Part shown: positions 32,679 to 42,960 of the stretch, piece after piece
Position numbering within the stretch: the stretch's first letter is position 1
Layout: every line of letters starts with the position of its first letter
From: Sympetrum striolatum
Lineage: Eukaryota; Arthropoda; Insecta; Odonata; Libellulidae
Length of the DNA stretch: 64,000 bases
Direction of reading: 5' to 3'
NCBI GenBank assembly: GCA_947579665.1
Contig: OX388350.1
Location: 40,581,393-40,645,392 of the forward strand
The notes under the pieces: model-generated
The model's input: the letters and a program-made list of their open reading frames with translations, nothing else
Told to the model about the DNA's origin: nothing
The model's database searches: none
Position numbers and translations under genes: made by a program

Positions 32679-35586
32679 GGATGTTACAGCATCACTCAAA
32701 AACTATCCGACCGATTTTGTTGAAATTTGGTATGATGGTCATTTGTCATCCGGGGAGTGACATAGGCTACCTTTTATCCACCTAGCTGTCCCCAGTTCGT
32801 CCCCAGTCGGGGTCAAAAATCTATTTCACGCCATAACTCTAAAGCTAAATATTTTCAAAATTTCAAAATTCGTACAATATTAAAAGTCTCCCCTGCGCAA
32901 ATGATAGGCTAATTTTTGTTGACCCAACTGTACTCGATTCGACTCCAGAGGGTCGAACAGTTTCCATAAGAAATACATGGGAAGACATTTTTATCATTTG
33001 CACGGTACTTTTCTTTAATAAAATTAAATTAGAAATAATGGTCCTTTGAAACTTAAACTAACACCAAAACAAAGGAAATAGAATAAAGTTTTTTATTTTG
33101 GTCGTAGAATATAGCTTTCACTTCGAAGTTGTGAGAATTAGTAAGTTAAATACGAAAATTTTATGAGAATCTGATATTCTAAACAACCCGTCGTCAAGGC
33201 CAATCTCGATATCTTTAAATTCAAATTCGTTAGCATTAGCGCATCATCAACAACCAAGCTTTGTTTATAGCAACACCAATTTTTGTTGATTCTTTACGTG
33301 AAATGAATGGTCATCGTCTTACTAAATGAATTTTCTTTTCTCATATAAAGTAATTATAGCTTCTTAGCTTGGTAAGTTGATAACTTTTTCATTCTTATAT
33401 TCCGATCTAAGTACTAATCGTTTCATTTAGCGTCCCACCGTGCATTTAATGAATTAATGAAGATCGTAGAAATATCCCTGAATTCAGTGATTGCTTCCAT
33501 TGAAGTGTCAATAATTGTGCCTAATAAGCAGCAAGGAATGACAAGCCTTTTATAGCTGACTTGAAAGGTAAACGAATTTTGTACTTTTAGATATAGAATG
33601 GGAAATTAAACCAAGAAATATTTTATTGGATCATCTATTGGTGTGTTTAAGTACAGTTATTGTCCACCTACATCCACCTACTCGATATCTTTAAATTAGA
33701 ATTTAAATTCGTTAGCATACGCGCGACTGCAACAATCAAGCTTTGTTTATAGCAACACCAATATGCATTGATTGTTTACGTGAAATTAATGTTTATCGTC
33801 GTATTAAATGAATATTCTTTTCTCATATAAAGTATTTATATCTTCTTAGCTTGGTAAGTTGATAACTTTCTCATTCTTAATTTCCGATCTAAATACTAAT
33901 CGTTTCATTTAGCATCCCGCCGTGCATTTAATGAATCAATCAAGATCGTTGAAATACCCCTGAATTCAGTGATTGCTTTCTTTGAAGTGTAAAGAATTGG
34001 AATTTAAGCAGCAAGGAATCTCAATCCTTTTATGCCGGACTGGAAAGGTAAACGAATTTTGTGTTTTTAGATAGAGAATTGGAAATTAAACCAAGAAATG
34101 TTTTAGTGGATCGTCTATTGGTGTGTTTAAGTATAGGTACTATCCACCTATATCTTTTCTTGATAGTGATAATCATACATATTGGTATTTTTTTATATCT
34201 TAAATAATATGTTTAAATGTTCGTGTTAAGCGATTGCCGATACGTTATTAAGTATTTTAGACTATAAAATATGGAACACCTCTCCAGATTATGGGCTGCT
34301 GTCCTTTATTTTTATGCTTCGGTTCTATGCTGGCTGCTCAAATATCATCATTAGAAATACGCCTCAATATGTATGTTGTATGTTGCAGGGTTTAATTATT
34401 CCAAATAATCAAAGTAGTATTCATTTTACGGACTATAGACAAGTATCGAAGGAGATAAAATATATATGTATTATTTTCATTGCTGTAACTAATAGATTCT
34501 ATGTCTAGGCAAGGACAAATTGGATAAACTGAATAAGAATTTAGTCGAATAAGCATCATTTCGAAGTATGACCTCTAACAAGATATTTCACTTTCGAAGT
34601 CTTTTTCGTTAATTTACTTCTCATTTTCAGTTACATATACTATAGAAATTCCCTCTAGAATGAAGTATTGCTGGTTTTCCTTCAGTCCAATATTAAACTC
34701 GGGAACTTTTTTCAGATATGTTACTCTATGAATGAAAATATCATCTTTGAATAAGGAAAGGGTTAAGGTGACTTTTCAAATAAGGGCGTGCACCCAGGAA
34801 AATTCCCAAGGAAAAACGGACTTGAAAATTCCACCTCCTCCTCATTCCACGTTTATAAAAATATCGGAAGACAATATTTTTCGTCAACAGTATCTGAAAA
34901 CATTGAAATTAAATTAAATCCTATTCAAGAGAAGAGGTTAGAGTTCATTCTGATTTTGCAACATAAAGGTCAAATTATTATTGCGATATAAATAAACAGA
35001 TGCGCCGCTTACATTATCAATAGAATAAAAAAATTCTACACAATTCATACAGTTAATTAAACAGCAGAGGGTCATTTATTAAGTGTTAAGTAATTAAATT
35101 AAGAAAACGGCCGACGCCATCTTAAGGATATTAGGTGTTAATCTATAAAAGGACGAGTTCTAATTAGATTAACTGCTATACATCGTAATTCGTTTGCGGC
35201 GTTTATTTGTTAATTCGTTTATTATATAGTTTCGATGATTTCACTGACTCGGTGTCTAACGGACATATTGGACGTGCTAAGCGACTGGTTCATTCGTTTT
35301 CGTTTGTGGTTCACAAGATTTGTGTGGCTATTTTTGTGATTTCTTCTCCATTCATTTGGTACTCAGTGGTTTCCTCTATTTGTTGTAGCGACTGGTGCAT
35401 TAGTTTATTCTGTGATTTACATTTGTGTAGCCTTTTTTTGTGATTTCGTAAGTCACTTAGGATGAAGAGAAGTATTGTTTTTTCATAAATTTAAGAGTTC
35501 TCATATCTAAATTTTTTCATATGTAAATTTCATTACTTTCGATTTACATTCATTTTTCCGTTGAGAATCAACGGGCACTCCGCTAG
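32502..35586 (+). mobile_element. Helitron, unit 2 of a tandem array
   Basis: It begins TATATAATAAATCTG immediately after the CTAG of unit 1, lacking the first 12 nt of unit 1 including the TC. It ends with the same hairpin and CTAG at 35583-35586. The internal layout is the same as in unit 1: (CTGT)n at about 32620-32678, the internal duplication and the two conserved small frames at 34314-34508 and 34732-34917. It lacks the small LINE-tail insertion seen in units 1 and 3. Confidence 0.85.
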
Positions 35587-35702
35587 TATATAATAAATCT
35601 GTAGAGGTGGTCGTGTCTGTACATTGATCCGATTTCAAAAAAAGTTGTATTGCTGGATACTAGGGTTGTTCCTGAATTCGAAACACGTTTTAGAAATTTT
35701 CA

Positions 35703-35755
<53 letters not shown>

Positions 35756-38700
35756 GGATGTTACAGCATCACTCAAAAACTATCCGACCGATTTTGATGA
35801 AATTTGGTATGATGGTCATTTGTCATCCGGGGAGTGACATAGGCTACCTTTTATCCACCTAGCTGTCCCCAGTTCGTCCCCAGTTGGGGTCAAAAATCTA
35901 TTTCACGCTGTAACTGTAAAGTCAATTATTTATAAAATTTCAAAATTTGTACAATATTAAAAGTCTCCCTAGCGCAAATGATAGGATAATTTTTGTTGAC
36001 CCAACTGTACTCGGTTCAACTCCAGAGGGTCGAATAGTTTCCATAAGAAATACATGGGAAGACATTTTTATCATTTGCACGAAACTTTTCTTTAACAAAA
36101 TTAAATTAGAAATAAAGGTCCTTTGAAACTTAAACTAACACCAAAACAAAGGAAATAGAATAAAGTTTTTTATTTTGGTCGTAGAATATTGATTTCACTT
36201 CGAAGTTGTGAGAATTAGTAAGTTAAATACGAAAATTTTATGAGAATCTGATATTCTAAACAACCCGTCGTCAAGGCCAATCTCGATATCTTTAAATTCA
36301 AATTCGTTAGCACTAGCGCATCATCAACAACCAAGCTTTGTTTATAGCAACGCCAGTGTTTGTTGATTCTTTACGTGAAATTGATGTTTATCGTCGTATT
36401 AAATGAATCAAAAGGAAAAGTTGCGAAATGACCTCAGCTGTCGAGACACCTTCATAATTACTACTACTACTTAAATTAATCTTCTTTCCTCATATAAAGT
36501 AATTATATCTTCTTAGCTTGGTAAGTTGATAACTTTCTCAATCTTATTTTCCGCTCTAAATAATAATCGTTTTATTTAGCGTCCCGCTGTGAATTTAATC
36601 TTTAACGCTGAAGACTAAATCAATGAAGATATTTGAAATATCCCTGAATTCAGTGATTGCTTTCATTGAAGTGCCAATAATTGGGCTAAATAAGCAGCAA
36701 GGAATGACAAGCCTTTTATAGCTGACTTGAAAGGTAAACGAATTGTGTACTTTTAGATATAGAATGGGAAATTAAACCAAGAAATGTTTTATTGGATCAT
36801 CTATTGGTGTGTTTAAGTATAGTTACTGTCCACCTACATCCACTTACTCGATATCTTTAAATTTGAATTCAAATTCGTTAGCATACCCGCGACTGCAACA
36901 ATCAAGCTTTGTTTATAGCAACGCCAATATGTATTGATTATTTACGTGAAATTAATGTTTATCGTCGTATTAAATGAATCTTCTTTTCTCATATAAAGTA
37001 ATTATATCTTCTTAGCTTGGTAAGTTGATAACTTTCTCATTCTTAATTTTCGATCTAAATACTAACTGTTTCATATAGCTTCCCGCCGTGCATTTAATGA
37101 ATCAATCAAGATCGTTGAAATACCACTGAATTCAATGATTGCTTTCTTTGAAGTATAAAGAATTGGAATTTAAGCAGCAAGGAATCTTAATCCTTTTATG
37201 CCGGACTGGAAAGGTAAACGGATTTTGTGTTTTTAGATATAGAATTGGAAATTAAACCAAGAAATGTTTTAGTAGATCATCTATTGGTGTGTTTAAGTAT
37301 AGGTACTATCCACCTATATCTTTTCTTGATGGTGATAATCATACATATTGGTATTTTGTTACATCTTAAATAATATGTTTAAATGTCGTGTTAAGCGATT
37401 GCCGATACGTTATTAAGTTGTTTAGACTATAAAATATGGAACACCTCTCTCAGATTATGGGCGGCTGTCCTTTATTTTTATGCTTCGGTTCTATGCTGGC
37501 TGCTCAAATATTATCATTAGAAATACGCCTCAATATGTATGTTGTATGTTGCAGGGTTTACTTATTCCAAAAAATCAAAGTAGTATTCATTTTACGGACT
37601 CTAGACAAGTATCGAAGGAGATAAAATATACATGTATTATTTTCATTGCTGTAACTAATAGATTCTATGTCTAGGCAAGGGCAAATTGGATAAACTGAAT
37701 AAGAATTTAGTCGATTAAGCATAATTTCGAAGTATGACCTCTAACAAGATATTTCACTTTCGAAGTCTTTTTCGTTAATTTACTTCTCTTTTTCAGTTAC
37801 ATATACTATAGAAATTCCCTCTAGAATGAAGTATTGCTGGTATATGGTTTTCCTTCAGTCCAATATTAAACTCGGAAACTTTTTTCAGATATGTTACTCT
37901 ATACATGAAAATATCATCTTTGAATAAGGAAAGGGTTAAGGTGACTTTTCACATAAGGGCGTGCACCCAGGAAAATTCCCAAGGAAAAACGGACTTGAAA
38001 ATTACACCTCCTCCTCATTCCACGTTTATAAAAATATCGGAAGACAATATTTTTCGTCAACGGTATCTGAAAACATTGAAATTAAATTAAATCCTATTCA
38101 AGAGAAGAGGTAAGAGTTCACTCTGATTTTGCAACATAAAGGTCAAATTATTATTGCGATATAATTAAACTGATGCGCCGCTTACATTATCAATATAAAT
38201 AAATTAAAATAAAAATTTTCTTCACAATTCTAACAGTCAATTTAACAGCAGAGGGTTATTTATTAAAAGTTAAGTAATTAAATTAAAGAACAGCCGACGC
38301 CATTTTAAGGATAAATTAGGTGTTAATTCATAAAAGGACGAGTTCTTATTAGATTAACTGCTATACATCGTAATTCGTTTGCGGCGTTTATTTGTTAATT
38401 CGTTTATTTGATAGTTTCGACGATTTCACTGACTCGCTGTCTAACGAACATATTGGACGTGCTAAGCGACTGGTTCATTCGTTTTCGTTTGTGATTCACA
38501 AGATTTGTGTGGCTATTTTTGTGATTTCGTCTCCATTCATTTGGTACTCAGTTGTTTCCTCTATTTGTTGTAGCGACTGGTGCATTAGTTTATCTTGTGA
38601 TTTACATTTGTGTAGCTGTTTTTGTGATTTCGTAAGACACATAGGATGAAGAGAAGTATTGTTTTTTCATAAATTTAAGAGTTCTCATATCTAAATTTTT

Positions 38701-38770
38701 TCATATATAAATTTTATTACCTTTGATTTACATTCATTTTTCCGTTGAGAATCAACGGGCACTCCGCTAG
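35587..38770 (+). mobile_element. Helitron, unit 3 of a tandem array
   Basis: It starts at the same 12-nt-shortened 5' end as unit 2 directly after CTAG and ends with hairpin plus CTAG at 38767-38770, followed by T. The (CTGT)n run is at about 35704-35755 and the conserved small frames are at 37480-37674 and 37905-38090. It shares the LINE-tail insertion with unit 1. The array as a whole (29304-38770) sits between A and T, the Helitron target dinucleotide. Confidence 0.85.
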
Positions 38771-39205
38771 TAATAGAATAAATTTCTCATCAATGCCTGT
38801 CGACTTACTTTCTTGCAAAAGAGAATTTTCTTTTTCTTTTGACCTAACGTTAGGATACAATACTATTGAAATACAAATTTAATAATCGAGCCTGAATTTT
38901 ATAAACACATTTTTCCTTAAAAAAGTAACATTTGTTGTGTAAAGTACATGTTTCCGTTTCTCCCTTAAATGACGTAGCTTATTTTAAAATGCCTATAGGA
39001 AGTTGGTTACATATAATTAGGATAACTCCGAGATCTCGACGACACGGGCATACTGGTACTTTCCAAACGACTATACTACACGCGGAAACTAAAATCTGAG
39101 TACAAAGTGTTTTCATTCAACCGTTGAAGGCCGTAAATGTATTCGATTAGAGCCGACAGGGAAAACTGCAGTGCAAACATTAACAAAAATCAATCTGGTA
39201 CTTAC
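38771..39205. other. Intron of MBF2 copy A, 5' part
   Basis: It aligns with 52140-52574 of copy B, confirming that it is ordinary intron sequence interrupted by the Helitron array. No other feature was seen. Confidence 0.7.
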
Positions 39206-39448
39206 CTTGTCTTTGATCTCGATATATTTTATGATTTCTTCCCCACTGAAGCCCACTGGCGGATACACGATATTGGTGGTATGCTTGGTAAAGTATCGAG
39301 GGTGATGGACGTCCAGATGAAGAAGGATGGCATAACGAGGATTGTCCTCTCCGAGAATGATGTCATTCTTGCCCGATTTCACGGCCAGTTGGATACCATT
39401 GGCGTAGGCCACCAAGGCGATGGCGACGAGGATATACTTCTGAACCAT
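39206..39448 (-). CDS. MBF2-family secreted protein, copy A, exon 1
   Basis: The exon has 81 codons from the ATG at 39448 to a GTAAGT donor, ending in phase 0. It opens MVQKYILVAIALVAYANG, a clear signal peptide, then LGEDNPRYAILLHLDVHHP and IIKYIEIKDK. The G-x-x-NPxxxILL...V and IxYIxIxDK blocks fit the N-terminal half of the insect MBF2 family (first described as co-activators, but usually carrying secretion signals). It is nearly identical to 52575-52817. One difference from copy B is PR instead of PGD-type PG at the conserved NPG position. Confidence 0.85.
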
Positions 39449-39522
39449 ATTCGGATAGTTACTCTTCTGGTAGTAGTCTCTTCAGATTGCCTCAGTAGAT
39501 TGATTCAGTATTGCACCCGCGT

Positions 39523-39534
39523 ACTATATATACC
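39523..39534 (-). promoter_or_regulatory. TATA box of MBF2 copy A
   Basis: TATATATAG on the minus strand lies about 80 bp upstream of the start codon, the same position as in copy B. The predicted transcription start is near 39500. Confidence 0.6.
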
Positions 39535-39548
39535 CATTCGGTGTGCCA

Positions 39549-39951
39549 CACGCGCTCGGTGATCGGGTAATTAGACTATTCTTGCAGCACGTTTGTACGT
39601 GGGGTTTGATGGGTTTAGAAATCATTTGTCGACAAGGCGCACGTGTCTTCTTGTGGGCTTGATGAGTATTACATATCGTTGTAAGGGTCTCAACGCCGTG
39701 CCATTGATGATAAGGTGAGCGTGGAAACGTCTCGAAGGAAGCACTTGGGGCTCCTGACGTGCTTCCTTTGCGATTTTTTGACGGGGGGTTTTATGATCAT
39801 TTCTAGGTAATCATGTATCACTATTTAAAGGATATAAGACGTACGTACGTATACCCGCCTTATTTATTCTTACTCGCTTCGCCATACGTGCTCGATAATA
39901 GTAATATTCTTGCGACACTTTTGTACGTAGGCTTTGATGATTTTAGAAATC
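39549..39951. repeat. Duplicated MBF2 5'-flank segments, first cluster
   Basis: The sequence around 39572-39700 (GTTTGTACGT..., TTTAGAAATC, CACGTGTCTTCTTGTGGGC, CGTTGTAAGGGTCT) recurs in a second unit starting near 39840. That unit is interrupted at 39951 by the composite insertion and resumes at 42833. Related units lie at 52940-53160, 53850-54150 and 54180-54460. They include the TATA-proximal region, so they look like relics of further MBF2 promoter duplications. Confidence 0.65.
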
Positions 39952-40265
39952 TAATCGATATGAGAAAGCGTGACTTCGTGGAAATCCATTTGCAGAATGA
40001 AAACACTTCGTACTTTTCCACAGAAAATTTATTTTGCGACCGGTTTCATAAGCGAGCTTACATCTTCAGGCGCAGAGAAAATATTTGTCACAGCATATAT
40101 AGGATAGTGGAAGGGGTGAAGGGTTAAAAATGGGGGGAGGTGTGGGTGCATCGTGGGAACAACTTTCTTGGTAGGGATAGCAAGGGTGAGTGGTTCAGGA
40201 ATAAATGGTCGATGGCCAGCATACCATCCTTCGGAAAACTCCTTATCTCTACTTCCTCCAGGAGG
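39952..40265 (-). mobile_element. Penelope-like element 3' end, left inverted arm
   Basis: This is the reverse complement of about 42557-42832 with high identity. It contains a hammerhead-ribozyme core at 40038-40069. The left boundary coincides with the end of the 12-mer ATTTTAGAAATC (39940-39951), repeated at 42833-42844. Inverted terminal tails and target duplications are typical of Penelope-like elements. Confidence 0.65.
40038..40069 (-). ncRNA. Hammerhead-ribozyme-like core in Penelope-like arm (left)
   Basis: The minus strand reads CTGAAGA, a short stem-loop (TAAG-CTCG-CTTA), then GAAA, a 2-bp stem III (CC/GG) and TC. This is the hammerhead order CUGANGA - stem II - GAAA - stem III - UH. 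Very short stem III hammerheads are known from Penelope-like retroelements, where activity often needs dimers. The identical core is present on the plus strand at 42755-42786. Confidence 0.65.
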
Positions 40266-40299
40266 TCTAGGGAGGTATTTTATCTAACAAGACATGGGG

Positions 40300-41885
40300 A
40301 GCTGATCGCTCCTCGTTGCTTTTATTATACAGATCGCTAGTACGATCCAGACTGGACTACGGGTCCATCGTATATGCATCTGGATATATATCGTATTTAA
40401 GAGAACTTGACGTGGTACATAACCTAGGATTCCGAACAGCTACAGGCGCATATAGAACAAGCCCAATCCTTAGCATATACTCTGATGCTGGGGAACCTCC
40501 TTTAGAAACTAGACGCATCATCTTAATGTGTAGCTATGCCTCAAAAATTTTAGCTTCCCCATCTCACCAATGTTTTAAAGTTGTTTTTAACTCAAGGTTT
40601 TTAAATTTATACAATAGACGGAAAAGGGCCACAACACCCCTCTGTATACGGCTTAACAATTTTATTAAAAACACTGATCTTGTCCTCCCATCAGTGTATC
40701 CAATAGAATATCCCAAGAATCCACCTTGGTCGCTGTCCCAACCGGAAATTTTAACCTTTTTAAGTGAGAGTAAAAAATTAAGTACCAGCAATATGGAGTA
40801 TAAACAACATTTCAACAGATTTCTCGATGAACACCCTGAACTGACCCCTGTTTACACTGATGGATCCCAGTCGGACACCGCCTGTGCATGTGCAGTGATC
40901 TCCCCACATCATGGAATTATAAAAGAAAGGCTAAGCCCTCACTCCTCCATCTTCACAGCCGAGTTACAGGCAATAAAACTGGCTCTCACCCAAATCAAAG
41001 GTAACACTGGTGCTTACCTGATATGCACAGACTCACTTAGTGCTCTTCAATCTATGTCCATCTTTACCCCTTCTCATAAGATAGTCCAGGACATACAGTC
41101 TACCCTCACCAATTTGAATACAAAGGGAGTCATCGTTAAATTTCTCTGGGTCCCTGGGCATGTGGGAATTATAGGAAACGAAAGAGCAGACAAAACTGCC
41201 AAAGAGGCCTTGGACGCCCATTTGTCTGACTCAGTGCGTGTCACAAATGAGGATATAAGAGTTTCCCTCAGGAAAGTGGTCTTAGAGCAGTGGCTGCAAA
41301 GATGGGGGAACCTCAGAAACAATAAGCTACATAACATTAAAACAGATACATCTGCGTGGGCCACCTCAGTCAGAAATAGTCGAGCGGAAGAGGTTACTGT
41401 CACTCGTCTCGGACGGACAGGATCGGACATACTGCTCTTACCCACTCCTACCTTTTCTCTGTTCCCCAAATTCCACCTCAGTGTGAGGAATGCGATTGCA
41501 GACTCACTGTAAAACATATACTTACAGAGTGCCAGAAATACTCCCACCAACGTAGACAGATCTTATCTTCAGTGACATTGAAAGAAATCCTGGGAAATAA
41601 CAGTAACATGATAGACCGAGTAATATCTTTCATGAGAACCACAGGACTCTATTAAAAAATCTAAGGGGAAGGACTGTTTCATCATACTTTTAAACATTCT
41701 ACCCAATTTTATAAACTAATCACGGTTTAATTATCTTTGGACATACCTATCCTAGTATGACGAAAATGGTCATATTCTATTCTTTTTAAAGTTAAGGAGA
41801 AGAACTGATACGATTTTGCCATAGAAAAGGTGCAAAATGACCTTGGTGTCGAGGCTCCTTACAAATCTACTTCTACTACTACGAG
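40300..41885 (+). pseudogene. 5'-truncated LINE (end of RT, RNase H, C-terminal zinc knuckle)
   Basis: An open frame at 40316-41512 starts within the RT C-terminal region (LLYRSLVRSRLDYGSIVY) and includes an RNase H domain with catalytic residues intact: VYTDGSQSD, TAELQAIKLAL, ICTDSLSAL and NERADKTAKEA. A frameshift around 41400-41420 moves the end into another frame: an LTHSYLF segment, then QCEECDCRLTVKHILTEC, the usual C-terminal cysteine/histidine motif, and a stop near 41653. The 3' UTR ends in GTGCAAAATGACC... and an (ACT)n-like tail at about 41885. This is an I/Jockey-type non-LTR element. It sits inside the composite Penelope-like insertion. Confidence 0.82.
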
Positions 41886-42258
41886 GTCTAGGCGGCGGGA
41901 ATTCTCCTCCTGATGTAGGCGTTTTGGTTTGAAATCGCTGGTATGCCCATTGTCTAGGAGATGAATGGCGAAGCTCGAGAAAGGTTGTCCTCTCTTCAGG
42001 CGGTAGTCTCTTTGGTGCTCTGACGCACAGGTGTCTCCCATTCCGTCCGATATATTTGGTTGGGCAGTCAGCACATGAGAGTTCGTAAACCCCGCTACTG
42101 GATTCTTTGGGTCTTTTGTCTTTTGTATTCCCTAGCAATCTTATTATATTGTTGGGGGAGCGAAACGCGGGTCTAATGTTAAGGGGAAAAATGTTGCTTA
42201 TTTTAAACGAAACCATTTCAGGGTTAACATTATGGTAATTCTTAACTTGTAAAAAATT
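41886..42258 (-). pseudogene. Penelope-like element GIY-YIG endonuclease fragment
   Basis: The minus strand encodes SGVYELSCADCPTKYIGRNG followed by RHLCVRA. These are the GVY and YIG strands and arginine of a GIY-YIG nuclease with the CxxC insert typical of Penelope-like elements. A frameshift near 42030 continues the similarity in another frame (FAIHLLDNGHTSDFKPKRLH). The end KRLHQEENSRR matches the plus-strand copy at about 42525-42565. The reverse transcriptase is missing. Confidence 0.75.
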
Positions 42259-42385
42259 CATGGTAAACAAACTTTTAAAAGACCACTAATTTAATATCCG
42301 AAAAAACACGACCTAGGTTTCGTAGCGTCGCTACATCACGATAAAATTAGTGGTCTAGTAAAAGTTTGTTTACCATGAATTTTTT
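42252..42385 (-). mobile_element. Long hairpin with degenerate hammerhead core (second Penelope-like family)
   Basis: Arms at about 42252-42292 and 42344-42385 are complementary over about 40 bp with a small mismatch. The loop holds GTAGC-GAC-GCTAC, GAAA, CCTAGG and TC on the minus strand (42310-42341), i.e. stem II, GAAA, stem III and cleavage dinucleotide of a hammerhead. The CUGANGA box is altered, so it is probably inactive. The architecture matches 48513-48644. Confidence 0.6.
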
Positions 42386-42514
42386 TTGTTGCTTATTTTG
42401 TATGACAATTTTCCCAGAAAGCGAAGCCTCCGCCAGGTAATGGGTGTCTTGTCAGCGGGGAGGAGGCTGGGGGTTATCTTTTGGAAGGCTTTGTTCCTGA
42501 TTTTCTAATTCAAA
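42386..42514. other. Interior of composite insertion, unassigned
   Basis: Short segment between the hairpin and the plus-strand Penelope-like end. No match was recognised. Confidence 0.35.
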
Positions 42515-42832
42515 AAATCAAAACGCCTACATCAGGAGGAGAATTCCCGCCGCCTAAACCTCCTGGAGGAATTAGAGATAAGGAGTTTTCCGAAGGATGG
42601 TATGCTGGCCAACGACCATTTATTCCTGAACCCCTCACTCTTACTATCCCTACCAAGCAAGTTATTCCCACGATGCACCCACACCTCCCCCCATTTTTAA
42701 ACCTTCACCCCTTCCACTATCCTATATATGCTGTGACAAATATTTTCTCTGTGCCTGAAGATGTAAGCTCGCTTATGAAACCGGTCGCAAAATAAATTTT
42801 CTGTGGAAAAGTACGAAGTGTTTTCATTCTGC
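42515..42832 (+). mobile_element. Penelope-like element 3' end, right arm
   Basis: One frame reads KSKRLHQEENSRRLNLLEEL, matching the C-terminus of the inverted GIY-YIG fragment. Downstream sequence is the inverted copy of 39952-40265. The arm ends exactly before the second 12-mer ATTTTAGAAATC (42833-42844). Confidence 0.65.
42755..42786 (+). ncRNA. Hammerhead-ribozyme-like core in Penelope-like arm (right)
   Basis: It is identical in core to the left arm: CTGAAGA, stem II TAAG-CTCG-CTTA, GAAA, CCGG, TC. Immediately flanking TGC and GCA can pair as the base of stem I. Intact core residues in both arms suggest that at least the recent ancestor was active. Confidence 0.65.
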
Positions 42833-42960
42833 ATTTTAGAAATCGTTTAAAGGGTCTTAACACCTGTCGTAGTGATGAGTATAGTCATATTAAGCCGAAT
42901 AAATGTCTATAAAGTGCACGTGCCAATCAGTAACCTCTCAAAGGGTGTGTGTGGCCCACA
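42833..42960. repeat. Continuation of the interrupted MBF2 5'-flank unit
   Basis: After the target duplication, TTTAGAAATCGTTTAAAGGG continues the unit seen at 52981-53010 and 54285-54420. Confidence 0.6.

Noticed and set aside
29434..35755. (CTGT)n runs as a possible CRISPR array or coding repeat
   Set aside because: They are simple tetranucleotide microsatellites at one fixed place in each Helitron unit; no spacers. The SVCL repeats in the short frames are a by-product.
39137..39562. 141-codon plus-strand frame opposite MBF2 copy A
   Set aside because: It is antisense to the MBF2 first exon and promoter, which has a signal peptide, a family match and a good donor.
41074..41550. 158-codon minus-strand frame opposite the LINE RNase H
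   Set aside because: Shadow of the plus-strand frame, which carries all four RNase H catalytic motifs.
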